DNA of 64,000 bases from Candidatus Accumulibacter cognatus (GTDB lineage: Bacteria > Pseudomonadota > Gammaproteobacteria > Burkholderiales > Rhodocyclaceae). The notes under the pieces were generated by a model. That model searched no databases and was not told where the DNA came from. It worked only from the letters and a program-made list of their open reading frames with translations. Location of the stretch: positions 2,165,553-2,229,552 of the forward strand of contig CP058708.1 in assembly GCA_013414765.1 (NCBI GenBank), written 5' to 3'. Of this stretch, positions 35,801-43,651 are shown piece after piece (within the stretch, counting starts at the first letter, position 1; every line of letters begins with the position of its first letter). The translations under genes were made by a program, and so were the position numbers.

Positions 35801-36601
35801 GTGATCAAATTACTGCAGACAGTTAGGGACCGTGCTTCGAGGCAGTTGCTTCATGCCGCAAGGCGTTTGGCGACCGACGCAGGCTGGGCCCAGATCTGCT
35901 ATGACCTGGGGGCACCAGGCATGCTTGCAGGGCTCCTGGCGCTACGCGCACGCGGCGTATTGCTGCAATCGGTGATTGACGCCGGTGCGTGTCTTGGCGA
36001 TTGGACTCGGCTATTGCGAAGGGTATTCCCGGACGCCAAGGTATTAATGATCGAACCACAGCAGCGGCACATGGCTACCCTGGAACGGTTCTGCGGGCGG
36101 GAACTAGGAATAAGCTTCGCAAGCTCGTTGCTAGGGCCGCCAGAATTGAAAGAGACGGCATTCGTCATCCTGGACGACACTGCGGGGGGTACAGGTTCGT
36201 CGGTATTTCCGGAGAACTCAAACGTGCCACGGCATGTCGTGACCTTGCCGGTAACGACTCTGGATGAACTGATCCAAAAGTACTCGATGCAGCCACCGGA
36301 TCTGATCAAGCTTGATGTGCAGGGCTACGAACTGGAAGTGCTGAAAGGCGCGACTTCAGCGCTGACCACCGCCGGCTTCGTGCTAATGGAGGTGAGTCTC
36401 TGGCCGTACAACCAAGGCAGTCCCTTGCTGGCCGAAGTAGTGGGTTGGATGGACGAGCATGGATTTCGTGCCTATGAGATCTTCGACATTTCTCGTCGTG
36501 GTGACGGTGTCCTGGTACAGATCGATATCCTTTTCATTCGCAAGAACTCTGCGTTGGTCAGCAACGCTATGACCCTCTTTTCGGTTTCGGAAAGAGGTTG
36601 A
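35801..36601 (+). CDS. FkbM-family SAM-dependent methyltransferase
   Basis: A 266-residue methyltransferase. The SAM-binding motif is VIDAGACLGDWTRLLRRVFP (about residues 46-65), then KVLMIEPQQRHMATLERFCG. The FkbM signature follows: VTTLDELIQKY, PPDLIKLDVQGYELEVLKGA and FVLMEVSLWPYNQG. FkbM members usually O-methylate sugars or glycan-linked groups. The start is a GTG without a strong ribosome-binding site. The gene is flanked by the GGCTT repeat and a dead transposase in an accessory island with genes suggestive of surface modification. Confidence 0.9.
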   Translation: MIKLLQTVRDRASRQLLHAARRLATDAGWAQICYDLGAPGMLAGLLALRARGVLLQSVIDAGACLGDWTRLLRRVFPDAKVLMIEPQQRHMATLERFCGRELGISFASSLLGPPELKETAFVILDDTAGGTGSSVFPENSNVPRHVVTLPVTTLDELIQKYSMQPPDLIKLDVQGYELEVLKGATSALTTAGFVLMEVSLWPYNQGSPLLAEVVGWMDEHGFRAYEIFDISRRGDGVLVQIDILFIRKNSALVSNAMTLFSVSERG

Positions 36602-36827
36602 GCTGGAACCGTCCAGATTCAGTTCTCCCCTGCGGGATGTGCCCAAGCCTTATCGTGAGCATGACCGCAAAGGCCAGCCCGACGCACAGCACCATCTTGT
36701 CCATGCCGCGGATGAAGAGATGCCCAAAGCCAAAGCGGTTGTCTATCCAGGGGGGATTCGTTCGAGTGCGGTGCGTCGGTGGTTGCCCCGATGCCAGCTC
36801 GGGTTGCCATGGGGCGTCGGAACGAAG

Positions 36828-37137
36828 ATGCGGCTTTTCCTGAGAGAGAAGTGCGGGATGAAACGCCTGAAGACCGGCACCGTGCCAGCCAAGATGGAAC
36901 CGGAGATCCAGGAAGTGTGTGTAATAAAACACCTCTAACCGCGCCTGCTTCAAGCGCAGGAGGGCCAACATGCCGTGTTCTTCGTAGACGCGGCGCACCT
37001 TGTCCTGGGAGCTTTCCTGTCGATGGTATTGTGGTGCCTGCTGGCCCGAGTCTGGATCAGGGCGCCTTGGGGCCGGCAGCGTTTCAACGTACTGGGTGCG
37101 CTCGATGCCGCCACACAGGAGGTCATACCGAGGGAAC
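36828..37137 (+). pseudogene. IS630-type transposase fragment with in-frame stop
   Basis: The reading frame contains MRLFLREKCGMKRLKTGTVP, a TAA at 36936-36938, then PRLLQAQEGQHAVFFVDAAH continuing LVLGAFLSMVLWCLLARVWI and GRQRFNVLGALDAATQEVI. The 'FVDAAHFVxGAFL...RxRxNVLGAxxxxTxEV' pattern is the DDE core of a group of IS630-like transposases (first catalytic Asp in FVDAAH). The stop replaces an expected Glu, and the frame loses similarity after EVI. The N-terminal and C-terminal parts are absent. The 36602-36827 stretch before it has no recognised gene. Confidence 0.75.
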
Positions 37138-37240
37138 CCCAACTTCGGAATTCCCGACCGGCTGATTGGGCCGACCAGTCAGTTCGATAGCGTGCCCGGT
37201 GTCCGGGCAGCCAGCACTCATAATTATGTATTTCGCCAAA

Positions 37241-37266
37241 AACGCCAAGGCGTTCTGGTGTAAAAT
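37241..37266 (+). promoter_or_regulatory. Palindrome next to a TAAAAT -10 box before DUF2889/sucCD
   Basis: AACGCC-AA-GGCGTT (37241-37254) is a perfect 14-base palindrome directly upstream of TAAAAT (37261-37266), a plausible -10 box. The DUF2889 gene starts 51 bases later. No clear -35 box is seen, so the palindrome could be an activator or repressor site. Confidence 0.4.
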
Positions 37267-37317
37267 TCCTTGCCAGCTACGAAGCCTTGTCATGCTCGCA
37301 AATCCCCAGGACCATCG

Positions 37318-37869
37318 ATGCCGTTGCCACCACCCTTTGCCCAACGCACCCGCATGCACGTCCGCAGGGTGCAACTCGATGGTTACAAGCGTGAAGATGG
37401 GCGCTGGGACATTGAGGCGCGTCTGGTAGACACCAAGGACCACGACTATCCACTTTCGTCGGGTTTGCGGCAGCGCGGCGAAGCGGTGCACGACATGTGG
37501 GTGCGGGTGACCATCGACCATCAGATGAATGTTCTTGACGCAGTGGCCTGTGCCGATGCGATGCCCTACGTCGGTTATTGTGACCGGATTACCCCGGATT
37601 ACACGCAACTGGTCGGTCTCAATCTCTTTCACGGTTTTCGCACGGCAGTCAAGAATCTGTTCCGTGGCACGCGCGGTTGCTCGCATCTCAGCGAGCTGTT
37701 GATGTTTTTGCCTACCGCGGCGCTGCAGACTTTTGCCAGTGACGTACTCGATAACGACGATAGCGTGCACAAGCCCTATCAGCTCGACCGTTGCCACGCG
37801 CTGGAATCGCATTCGGACGCAGTACGGCGCTATTACCCGCGCTGGTACCGTGGCCAGAAGCCCGGGTAG
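37318..37869 (+). CDS. DUF2889 family protein
   Basis: A soluble protein of 183 residues with no signal peptide or membrane segment. The DUF2889 pattern is visible: RRVQLDGYKREDGRWDIEAR, LVDTKDHDYPL, VHDMWVRVTIDHQMNVLDAV, a conserved GCSHLSELL motif, and a C-terminal HSDAVRRYYPRWYR. The ATG at 37318 has CAGGA upstream, while an earlier in-frame ATG would add an unrelated peptide. It lies 57 bases before sucC. The conserved Cys-His-containing motif hints at metal binding, but no function is established to my knowledge. Confidence 0.85.
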   Translation: MPLPPPFAQRTRMHVRRVQLDGYKREDGRWDIEARLVDTKDHDYPLSSGLRQRGEAVHDMWVRVTIDHQMNVLDAVACADAMPYVGYCDRITPDYTQLVGLNLFHGFRTAVKNLFRGTRGCSHLSELLMFLPTAALQTFASDVLDNDDSVHKPYQLDRCHALESHSDAVRRYYPRWYRGQKPG

Positions 37870-37926
37870 GACGTCCTGCCTGTGGTTCGTTACGTTTCGC
37901 AACCTTAACTCAAGCAAGGAAAGCGC

Positions 37927-39087
37927 ATGAAAATTCACGAATATCAGGGCAAGGAACTCCTGAAGAAATTCGGCGTCGTGGTTCCGCGCGGGGTGTTCTG
38001 TCCGACCGTCGATGATGCGGTCAAGGCAGCCGAAACCCTGGGAGGCAAGATCTGGGTGGTGAAGGCCCAGATCCATGCGGGTGGTCGTGGCAAGGGCGGT
38101 GGCGTCAAGGTGGCCAAGTCGCTGGACGAAGTTCGCGAGTATGCCAGCCAGATCCTCGGCATGCAGCTCGTCACGCACCAGACCGGTCCGGCAGGCCAGA
38201 AGGTCCGCCGGCTGCTGATCGAAGAGGGCGCCGACATCCGCAAGGAGTACTACGTTGCTGCGCTTACCGACCGGGCGTCGCAAAAGGTCGTGATGATGGC
38301 CTCTTCGGAAGGCGGCATGAATATCGAGGAAGTTGCCCACGCTACGCCGGAGAAAATTCTCAAGGCATTCATTGACCCTGAGGATGGGCTGAGCGACGCA
38401 CAGGCGGCCGAACTGGCTACTGGCATCGGTGTCCCGGCCGAGTCTGTGGACCGCGCAGTTGCGACGCTCAAGGGCCTCTACAATTGCTACATGCAGACCG
38501 ACGCCTCGCTGGCGGAGATTAACCCACTGATTCTCGAAGGCAACGGCGACATCAAGGCGATCGACGCCAAGTTCAACTTCGACTCCAACGCCCTCTACCG
38601 GCAGCCCGAGATCATGGCCTACCGGGACCTCGACGAGGAGGACCCCGACGAACTCGAGGCCTCCAAGTTTGACCTCTCGTACATCTCGCTCGACGGCAAC
38701 ATCGGCTGCTTGGTCAATGGCGCGGGCCTGGCGATGGCGACCATGGACACCATCAAGCTTTTCGGTGCCGAACCGGCCAACTTTCTCGACGTCGGCGGCG
38801 GTGCGACCACCGAGAAAGTGACCGAAGCCTTCCAGATCATGCTCAGGAATCCAAAGGTCAAGGGAATTCTGGTGAACATCTTCGGCGGCATCATGCGCTG
38901 TGACACGATCGCCACCGGCGTCGTGGCAGCCGCCAGGGAGACGCATCTTTCGGTGCCGCTGGTGGTCCGCATGAAGGGGACAAACGAGGACATCGGCAAG
39001 CAGATCCTCAGTGATTCGGGTCTGCCGATCATCACTGCGGATTCAATGGCTGATGCCGCCACCAAGATCGTTGCTGCGGTCAGTTAA
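37927..39087 (+). CDS. sucC: Succinyl-CoA synthetase (ADP-forming) beta subunit
   Basis: TCA-cycle enzyme subunit that conserves the succinyl-CoA thioester energy as ATP. The 386 residues match E. coli SucC (388). An ATP-grasp domain at residues 1-235 reads [40 protein letters not shown] and [12 protein letters not shown]. The C-terminal ligase domain has [20 protein letters not shown] and [25 protein letters not shown] lies just before the ATG. sucD follows after nine bases. Confidence 0.98.
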   Translation: MKIHEYQGKELLKKFGVVVPRGVFCPTVDDAVKAAETLGGKIWVVKAQIHAGGRGKGGGVKVAKSLDEVREYASQILGMQLVTHQTGPAGQKVRRLLIEEGADIRKEYYVAALTDRASQKVVMMASSEGGMNIEEVAHATPEKILKAFIDPEDGLSDAQAAELATGIGVPAESVDRAVATLKGLYNCYMQTDASLAEINPLILEGNGDIKAIDAKFNFDSNALYRQPEIMAYRDLDEEDPDELEASKFDLSYISLDGNIGCLVNGAGLAMATMDTIKLFGAEPANFLDVGGGATTEKVTEAFQIMLRNPKVKGILVNIFGGIMRCDTIATGVVAAARETHLSVPLVVRMKGTNEDIGKQILSDSGLPIITADSMADAATKIVAAVS

Positions 39088-39096
39088 GGAGCCACC

Positions 39097-39990
39097 ATGT
39101 CGATTCTGATTAACAAAGATACCAAGATCATCACCCAGGGCATCACCGGCAAGACCGGGCAGTTCCATACCGAAAAGTGCCAGGAGTACGCCAACGGCAA
39201 GAACTGCTTTGTTGCCGGCGTGAACCCCAAGAAAGCCGGCGAGAGTATTTTCGGCATTCCAATCTATGGGTCGGTCAAGGAAGCTGCCGTCCAGACCGGT
39301 GCGACCGTCTCGGTGATCTACGTGCCGCCGCCAGGTGCTGCCGCAGCGATCTGGGAAGCGGTCGAAGCCGACCTCGATCTGGTCGTATGTATTACCGAAG
39401 GTATCCCGGTGCGCGACATGCTGGTCGTGCGCAACAAGATGCTCAGGAAGGAAGCCGCTGGCGGCAAGAAGACGTTGCTGCTCGGGCCGAACTGCCCGGG
39501 ACTGATCACCCCGGATGAAGTCAAGATCGGTATCATGCCCGGTCACATTCATCGCAAGGGTCGCATCGGCGTGGTTTCGCGCTCAGGTACTCTGACCTAC
39601 GAGGCGGTTGCACAGTTGACCGAAATCGGTCTTGGCCAGTCGTCTGCGGTGGGTACCGGCGGCGATCCGATCAACGGCCTCAAGCACATCGATATCATGC
39701 GCCTGTTCAACGACGATCCGGATACCGACGCGGTGATCATGATCGGTGAAATCGGTGGTCCTGATGAAGCCGACGCCGCCGTGTGGTGCAAGGCGAACAT
39801 GCAGAAGCCGATCGTTGGGTTCATTGCCGGTGTGACCGCCCCGGCTGGCAAGCGCATGGGCCATGCCGGGGCCCTGATTTCAGGCGGTGCGGATACTGCG
39901 GATGCCAAGCTGGCGATCATGGAAGAGTGTGGATTCAAGGTCACACGTGATCCTTCGGTCATGGGCAAGATGATCCAGGCCCTGATTTAG
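39097..39990 (+). CDS. sucD: Succinyl-CoA synthetase alpha subunit
   Basis: Partner of SucC. The 297 residues carry a CoA-binding Rossmann domain (MSILINKDTKIITQGITGKT, KAGESIFGIPIYGSVKEA). The catalytic His lies in KRMGHAGALISGGADTADAK, and the nucleotide-specificity strand reads IGVVSRSGTLTYEAV. An AAGGAG ribosome-binding site overlaps the end of sucC. A strong intrinsic terminator follows 41 bases after the stop. Confidence 0.98.
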   Translation: MSILINKDTKIITQGITGKTGQFHTEKCQEYANGKNCFVAGVNPKKAGESIFGIPIYGSVKEAAVQTGATVSVIYVPPPGAAAAIWEAVEADLDLVVCITEGIPVRDMLVVRNKMLRKEAAGGKKTLLLGPNCPGLITPDEVKIGIMPGHIHRKGRIGVVSRSGTLTYEAVAQLTEIGLGQSSAVGTGGDPINGLKHIDIMRLFNDDPDTDAVIMIGEIGGPDEADAAVWCKANMQKPIVGFIAGVTAPAGKRMGHAGALISGGADTADAKLAIMEECGFKVTRDPSVMGKMIQALI

Positions 39991-40031
39991 GGCGCCTGTG
40001 GTCGCTTGCTATGGTTGCCTGAGTTCCTGGC

Positions 40032-40062
40032 AAAAAAGGGCAGACTCCGGTCTGCCTTTTTT
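40032..40062 (+). terminator. Intrinsic terminator after sucD
   Basis: AAAAAAG, then GGCAGAC-TCCG-GTCTGCC followed by six T. The 7-bp GC-rich stem, 4-base loop and T-run are canonical. The A-run on the other side means it could act in both directions, although no gene converges here. Confidence 0.92.
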
Positions 40063-40177
40063 GTTTGCCCTTGATCTGTGACATTTGCCATTAAAATCGC
40101 CGCTGCAAGCTGCAAACTGTGAAGTTGGAAAGATCGTGCTGATCGTTTGATTCCGATATGCTGAACTGGGGGCAACG

Positions 40178-41137
40178 ATGCCACTGTTTCTGAGTGAAAA
40201 AGAGGTTGAAGAACTGCTGACCATGCCGCTGGCGCTCGCGGCAGTCGAGGCTGCGCACCGTGATCTCGCATCGATGCAGGCCTGCGATGTGCCCCGGCAA
40301 CGGACGCGCCTGCCGCAGACGACGCTGCATATCCTGCAGGGGGCATTGCCGAAACTCGACGTCATCGGGTACAAGGCCTACACCAGTAACCGCTCGGGTG
40401 TGCGTTTCCTGGTTCACCTGTATTGCGCCTCAAGTGGCAGTCTGCGCGCCGTGCTGGAGGCCGATCGCCTAGGCATGATGCGTACTGGTGCGGCAGCCGG
40501 CGTCGCGACGCGCTGGCTGGCCAGGTCCGATGCCCGCGTGGCAGGCGTGTTTGGCGCTGGCTGGCAGGCCGAAGGGCATCTCGAAGCGATCGCGGCGGTG
40601 CGCTCGCTGCAACGGGTAAAGGTCTACGCACGCCATACAGAGCGTCTAGCAGCCTTTTGTACAAGAATGTCCGAACGACTTGCGCTCGAGGTGGTCGCCG
40701 TGGCTTCGCCCGAAGAGGTGGTGCGTGGCAGTGATATCGTCAGCACGGTAACTACGTCGGCGACGCCTCTTTTCAATGCAGAATGGCTTGCGCCAGGAAC
40801 ACACATCAATGCCGCCGGATCGAATTCTCTGATCCGCAGGGAGCTTGGCGAGGATGTCATCAAACGTTGCTCGCCGATCGTCGTCGATAGCGTGGCAACG
40901 GCCCTGTGTGAAGCGGGTGATCTGCTGCTGCCGCTGGAAAAAGGGCGCCTTCATGCGCGACAGCTCATCGAACTTGGCGACGTCATTTGCGGTCGGCAAG
41001 CAGGGCGTTCGACACCTGACGAGATCACCCTGTTCGAGTCGCAGGGCATGGCCATCCAGGATCTGGCCGTCGCCGTAACCCTTGAGAATTTGGCACGTGA
41101 GCGCGGTTTCGGTGTCGAACTGCCCTATGGCGAATAG
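40178..41137 (+). CDS. Ornithine cyclodeaminase / mu-crystallin family protein
   Basis: NAD(P)-dependent enzyme family that includes ornithine cyclodeaminase, alanine dehydrogenase and ketimine reductases. The 319 residues read MPLFLSEKEVEELLTMPLAL at the start and the substrate-site KAYTSNRSGVRFLVHLYCAS. LEADRLGMMRTGAAAGVATR and the Rossmann motif GVFGAGWQAEGHLEAIAAVR follow. THINAAGSNSLIRRELGEDV and a C-terminal MAIQDLAVAV end the protein. GGGGGC lies before the ATG. The substrate cannot be told from sequence. Confidence 0.9.
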   Translation: MPLFLSEKEVEELLTMPLALAAVEAAHRDLASMQACDVPRQRTRLPQTTLHILQGALPKLDVIGYKAYTSNRSGVRFLVHLYCASSGSLRAVLEADRLGMMRTGAAAGVATRWLARSDARVAGVFGAGWQAEGHLEAIAAVRSLQRVKVYARHTERLAAFCTRMSERLALEVVAVASPEEVVRGSDIVSTVTTSATPLFNAEWLAPGTHINAAGSNSLIRRELGEDVIKRCSPIVVDSVATALCEAGDLLLPLEKGRLHARQLIELGDVICGRQAGRSTPDEITLFESQGMAIQDLAVAVTLENLARERGFGVELPYGE

Positions 41138-41214
41138 ACTTTGGCAGAGGATGTCGAAACTGACGCCATGCTTGAGATAGGGAATGCCTGGTCGTCTGGA
41201 TTTGCTGATCAGTG

Positions 41215-42057
41215 ATGGGAGTGGACGTGGCAAACAGTCTATTGGGAGCGCTCGAAATCGCCGCCCGTACCGACCCCGGATTGGTCAGGGGGAAAAATGA
41301 AGATTCGGTATTTGCTGATGCCAATCAAGGGCTGGTGATTCTGGCTGATGGAATGGGCGGGTACAATGCCGGAGAAATCGCCAGCAACATGGCTACAAAG
41401 CTCCTCTCGGCCAGACTGGTCGCAGCTTTCAAGGCGACTGCCGCGTACCGGACCGACAGCGGTAGCGGGCTACTGTTCGCGCATCGTTGCCTCAAGGAGC
41501 AGATCGCGGCGGTGAATTTGGCGATCTATCAGGCGTCGGAGAGTCAATCGAAGTTTGGCGGGATGGGCACCACGCTTGTCGCTGCCGTATTTTGCGATGA
41601 TCAGGTGGTGGTCGCCCATATTGGCGATTCGCGTCTGTATCGACTGCGGGGGAATGAGTTCACGGCCATGACCCACGACCACTCGGTCCTGCAGGAGCAG
41701 ATAGACAGCGGCCTGATTTCGGCAGCAGAGGCGCGTTACTCATTGCAGAGGAACTTGGTGACACGCGCCGTCGGCATTGAGGCAGAGGTCGAAGCGGAGA
41801 TCCATGTTCACCCGGTGCGTCCAGGGGATGTTTACCTGCTATGTTCCGATGGCCTTTACGACTTGGTCGAAGAGGTGGAAATCCATTACGCACTGGAAAT
41901 GCATGCAGTCAATCTCGAGTGTTCGGCAGCGAAACTGATCCAGATGGCCAACGACAATGGTGGGAACGACAATATTTCGGTGGTGGTGATCAAGGTTTTG
42001 CATGCATTTCCGGCCGCCAAGAGAGGCTGGTCCAAACTCTGGTCATGGCTCAATTAA
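41215..42057 (+). CDS. PP2C-type (PPM) Ser/Thr protein phosphatase
   Basis: Metal-dependent phosphatase, about 280 residues. All PPM motifs are present: DPGLVRGKNEDSVFAD, VILADGMGGYNAGEIAS, VVAHIGDSRLYRLR, MTHDHSV, VYLLCSDGLYDLV and NDNGGNDNISVVVIK. The start is the ATG at 41215. A GTG at 41227 has a better-spaced GGGAG and may be the true start. The FHA-domain gene follows after 14 bases. This PPM-FHA pair is the usual companion of Hanks kinases; the only such kinase in the window is at 18820-20709. Confidence 0.93.
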   Translation: MGVDVANSLLGALEIAARTDPGLVRGKNEDSVFADANQGLVILADGMGGYNAGEIASNMATKLLSARLVAAFKATAAYRTDSGSGLLFAHRCLKEQIAAVNLAIYQASESQSKFGGMGTTLVAAVFCDDQVVVAHIGDSRLYRLRGNEFTAMTHDHSVLQEQIDSGLISAAEARYSLQRNLVTRAVGIEAEVEAEIHVHPVRPGDVYLLCSDGLYDLVEEVEIHYALEMHAVNLECSAAKLIQMANDNGGNDNISVVVIKVLHAFPAAKRGWSKLWSWLN

Positions 42058-42071
42058 GGACGAAGAAGGCG

Positions 42072-42752
42072 ATGGCAAAGCTCATACTCAGCATGGATGG
42101 TCTGGTTCTCAAGGAAATCCCGCTGCTCAAGGAGCGGGTGAGCATCGGCCGCAAGGTACATAACGACATTCAGATCGACAATATGGCGATCAGCGGCGAA
42201 CATGCGGCGGTGGTCACCATACTCAACGACTCCTTCCTCGAGGATCTGAACAGCACCAATGGAACGTTGGTCAACGGCCAGCCGGTCAAGAAGCATTTCC
42301 TGAAGGACGGTGACGTCATCGAGCTCGGCAAGTACAAAATGAAGTACATTGTCGAAACGGTGACCCAGCACGAGGTTTCACCTTATGAGCAGACAACGCA
42401 ACCGCCGCGGCCAGCAGCCTTGCACAATGTTCCGGGTGCTGCTGGTGTGACGCCGGCCAGTGCATCGCAGCCCGCGGGGTCGGCGCCAGCCCTTGGCGCG
42501 GCTGCGATCCGCTTGCTCAGTGGTTCCAATGCAGGCCATCAGTTGCAACTGACCAAGACCTTGACCACACTCGGCAAGCCTGGGCAGGTGGCGGTGATCG
42601 CCAGAAGGCCGCACGGTTACTTCTTGACCCACGTCGAAGGAGCATTCCCGTTCTTGAACGGCCGGGTCATCGACGCGCAGGCGCGTCTTCTGGAGAACCA
42701 TGACCTGATCGAGATTGCCGGGGTGAAGATGGAATTTCTCCTCAAGCGGTGA
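42072..42752 (+). CDS. FHA-domain protein, probably with two FHA-like domains
   Basis: Phosphothreonine-binding adaptor of 226 residues. The first FHA domain, residues about 5-100, reads VSIGRKVHNDIQIDNMAISG, EHAAVV, LEDLNSTNGTLVNGQPV and LKDGDVIELGKYKMKYI. The core GR, SxxH-like SGEH, and NSTNGT residues needed for pThr binding are present. A Pro/Ala-rich linker follows. Residues about 135-226 look like a second, degenerate FHA fold (ATTLGKPGQVAVIARRPHGY, LLENHDLIEIAGVKMEFLL). A start at 42072 has AAGAAGG upstream. It is cotranscribed with the PP2C gene. Confidence 0.9.
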   Translation: MAKLILSMDGLVLKEIPLLKERVSIGRKVHNDIQIDNMAISGEHAAVVTILNDSFLEDLNSTNGTLVNGQPVKKHFLKDGDVIELGKYKMKYIVETVTQHEVSPYEQTTQPPRPAALHNVPGAAGVTPASASQPAGSAPALGAAAIRLLSGSNAGHQLQLTKTLTTLGKPGQVAVIARRPHGYFLTHVEGAFPFLNGRVIDAQARLLENHDLIEIAGVKMEFLLKR

Positions 42753-42846
42753 TGGACAATCGTGTTCTCTGCGGGCGAGGCCGTACGGCTTTGTTTCGTA
42801 TCACGAAGAGCAGATTCGGTAAGCAGATGAATCCGGCTGCACCGCC

Positions 42847-43614
42847 ATGAGAGTCAGGGTTCTTGGCTGTAGTGGAGGTATTGGCGGGCGTCATCGACGA
42901 ACCACTGCGATGCTCGTCGATCATGATCTGCTCATTGACGCAGGGACGGGTGTCGCTGATTTATCGCTTTCCGAACTGGCGCTCATCGACCATGTGTTCC
43001 TGACCCACTCACACCTTGATCACATCGCCTTGCTGCCCCTGCTGATCGATTCGGTCAGCGATTTACGCGACAAGCCCCTCACGGTCTATGCAACGGCTGC
43101 GACACTCGAAATCATCGGCAAACATATCTTCAACTGGGCGATCTGGCCTGATTTCAGTGTGATCCCGAGCCGCGAGAATGCCATCATGCGCTACCAGTCC
43201 ATCAGCCTCGGCCAGTCGGTGCGGCTCGGTGAGCGAACGATTACGGCACTTCCTGCCGAGCACACGGTACCAGCCGTGGGCTATCAGCTCGACTCAGGGG
43301 TGGGCAGCCTGGTCTTTACCGGCGATACCACCGCCAATGATGTCTTCTGGCCGGTGGTCAATGGCATTGCCAACCTGCGCTATTTGCTGATTGAAACGGC
43401 TTTTCCGAACCGCGAACAGGGGCTTGCCGAGATCTCGAAGCACCTCTGTCCGAAGATGCTGAAGAACGAGTTGAAGAAGCTGTCAACTGTTCCAGAAATC
43501 TATATCAGTCATCTTAAGCCCAGCCAGATCGAGTTGACGATGGCTGAAATCCAGGCCTGCGCAGGCGAATTCAAACCGAGGATGCTACAGAGCAATCAGG
43601 TCTTCGAGTTTTGA
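42847..43614 (+). CDS. Metallo-beta-lactamase-fold protein, class II cyclic-nucleotide phosphodiesterase type
   Basis: A 255-residue hydrolase. The metal motif THSHLDH (His54, His56, Asp58, His59) is followed by AEHTVPAVGYQLDS and VFTGDTTANDVFW. IYISHLKPSQ is near the end. The overall layout, including VRVLGCSGGIGGRHRRTTAM at the start, is that of class II 3',5'-cAMP phosphodiesterases (PDEase_II) rather than RNase Z or lactamases. It lies 94 bases after the FHA gene and 37 before the sensor kinase gene. If it degrades cAMP, it could set the ligand level for the cNMP-domain channel at 24976-26508; that link is inference. Confidence 0.82.
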   Translation: MRVRVLGCSGGIGGRHRRTTAMLVDHDLLIDAGTGVADLSLSELALIDHVFLTHSHLDHIALLPLLIDSVSDLRDKPLTVYATAATLEIIGKHIFNWAIWPDFSVIPSRENAIMRYQSISLGQSVRLGERTITALPAEHTVPAVGYQLDSGVGSLVFTGDTTANDVFWPVVNGIANLRYLLIETAFPNREQGLAEISKHLCPKMLKNELKKLSTVPEIYISHLKPSQIELTMAEIQACAGEFKPRMLQSNQVFEF

Positions 43615-43651
43615 TGGACTGCGCTCAGTAACATCACTCGGAGTCCTCGTA

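Noticed and set aside
36567-37142. Minus-strand frame with an hydrophobic segment (MVLCVGLAFAVMLTIRLGHI), looking like a transposase C-terminus
   Set aside because: Its 5' half is antisense to the IS630-like fragment and no catalytic motif is present; a second IS remnant at 36600-36800 cannot be excluded but is not supported.
37123-38946. Long minus-strand open frame of about 600 codons
   Set aside because: It is antisense to sucC and the DUF2889 gene, both of which have unmistakable family motifs; long antisense frames are common in GC-rich DNA.
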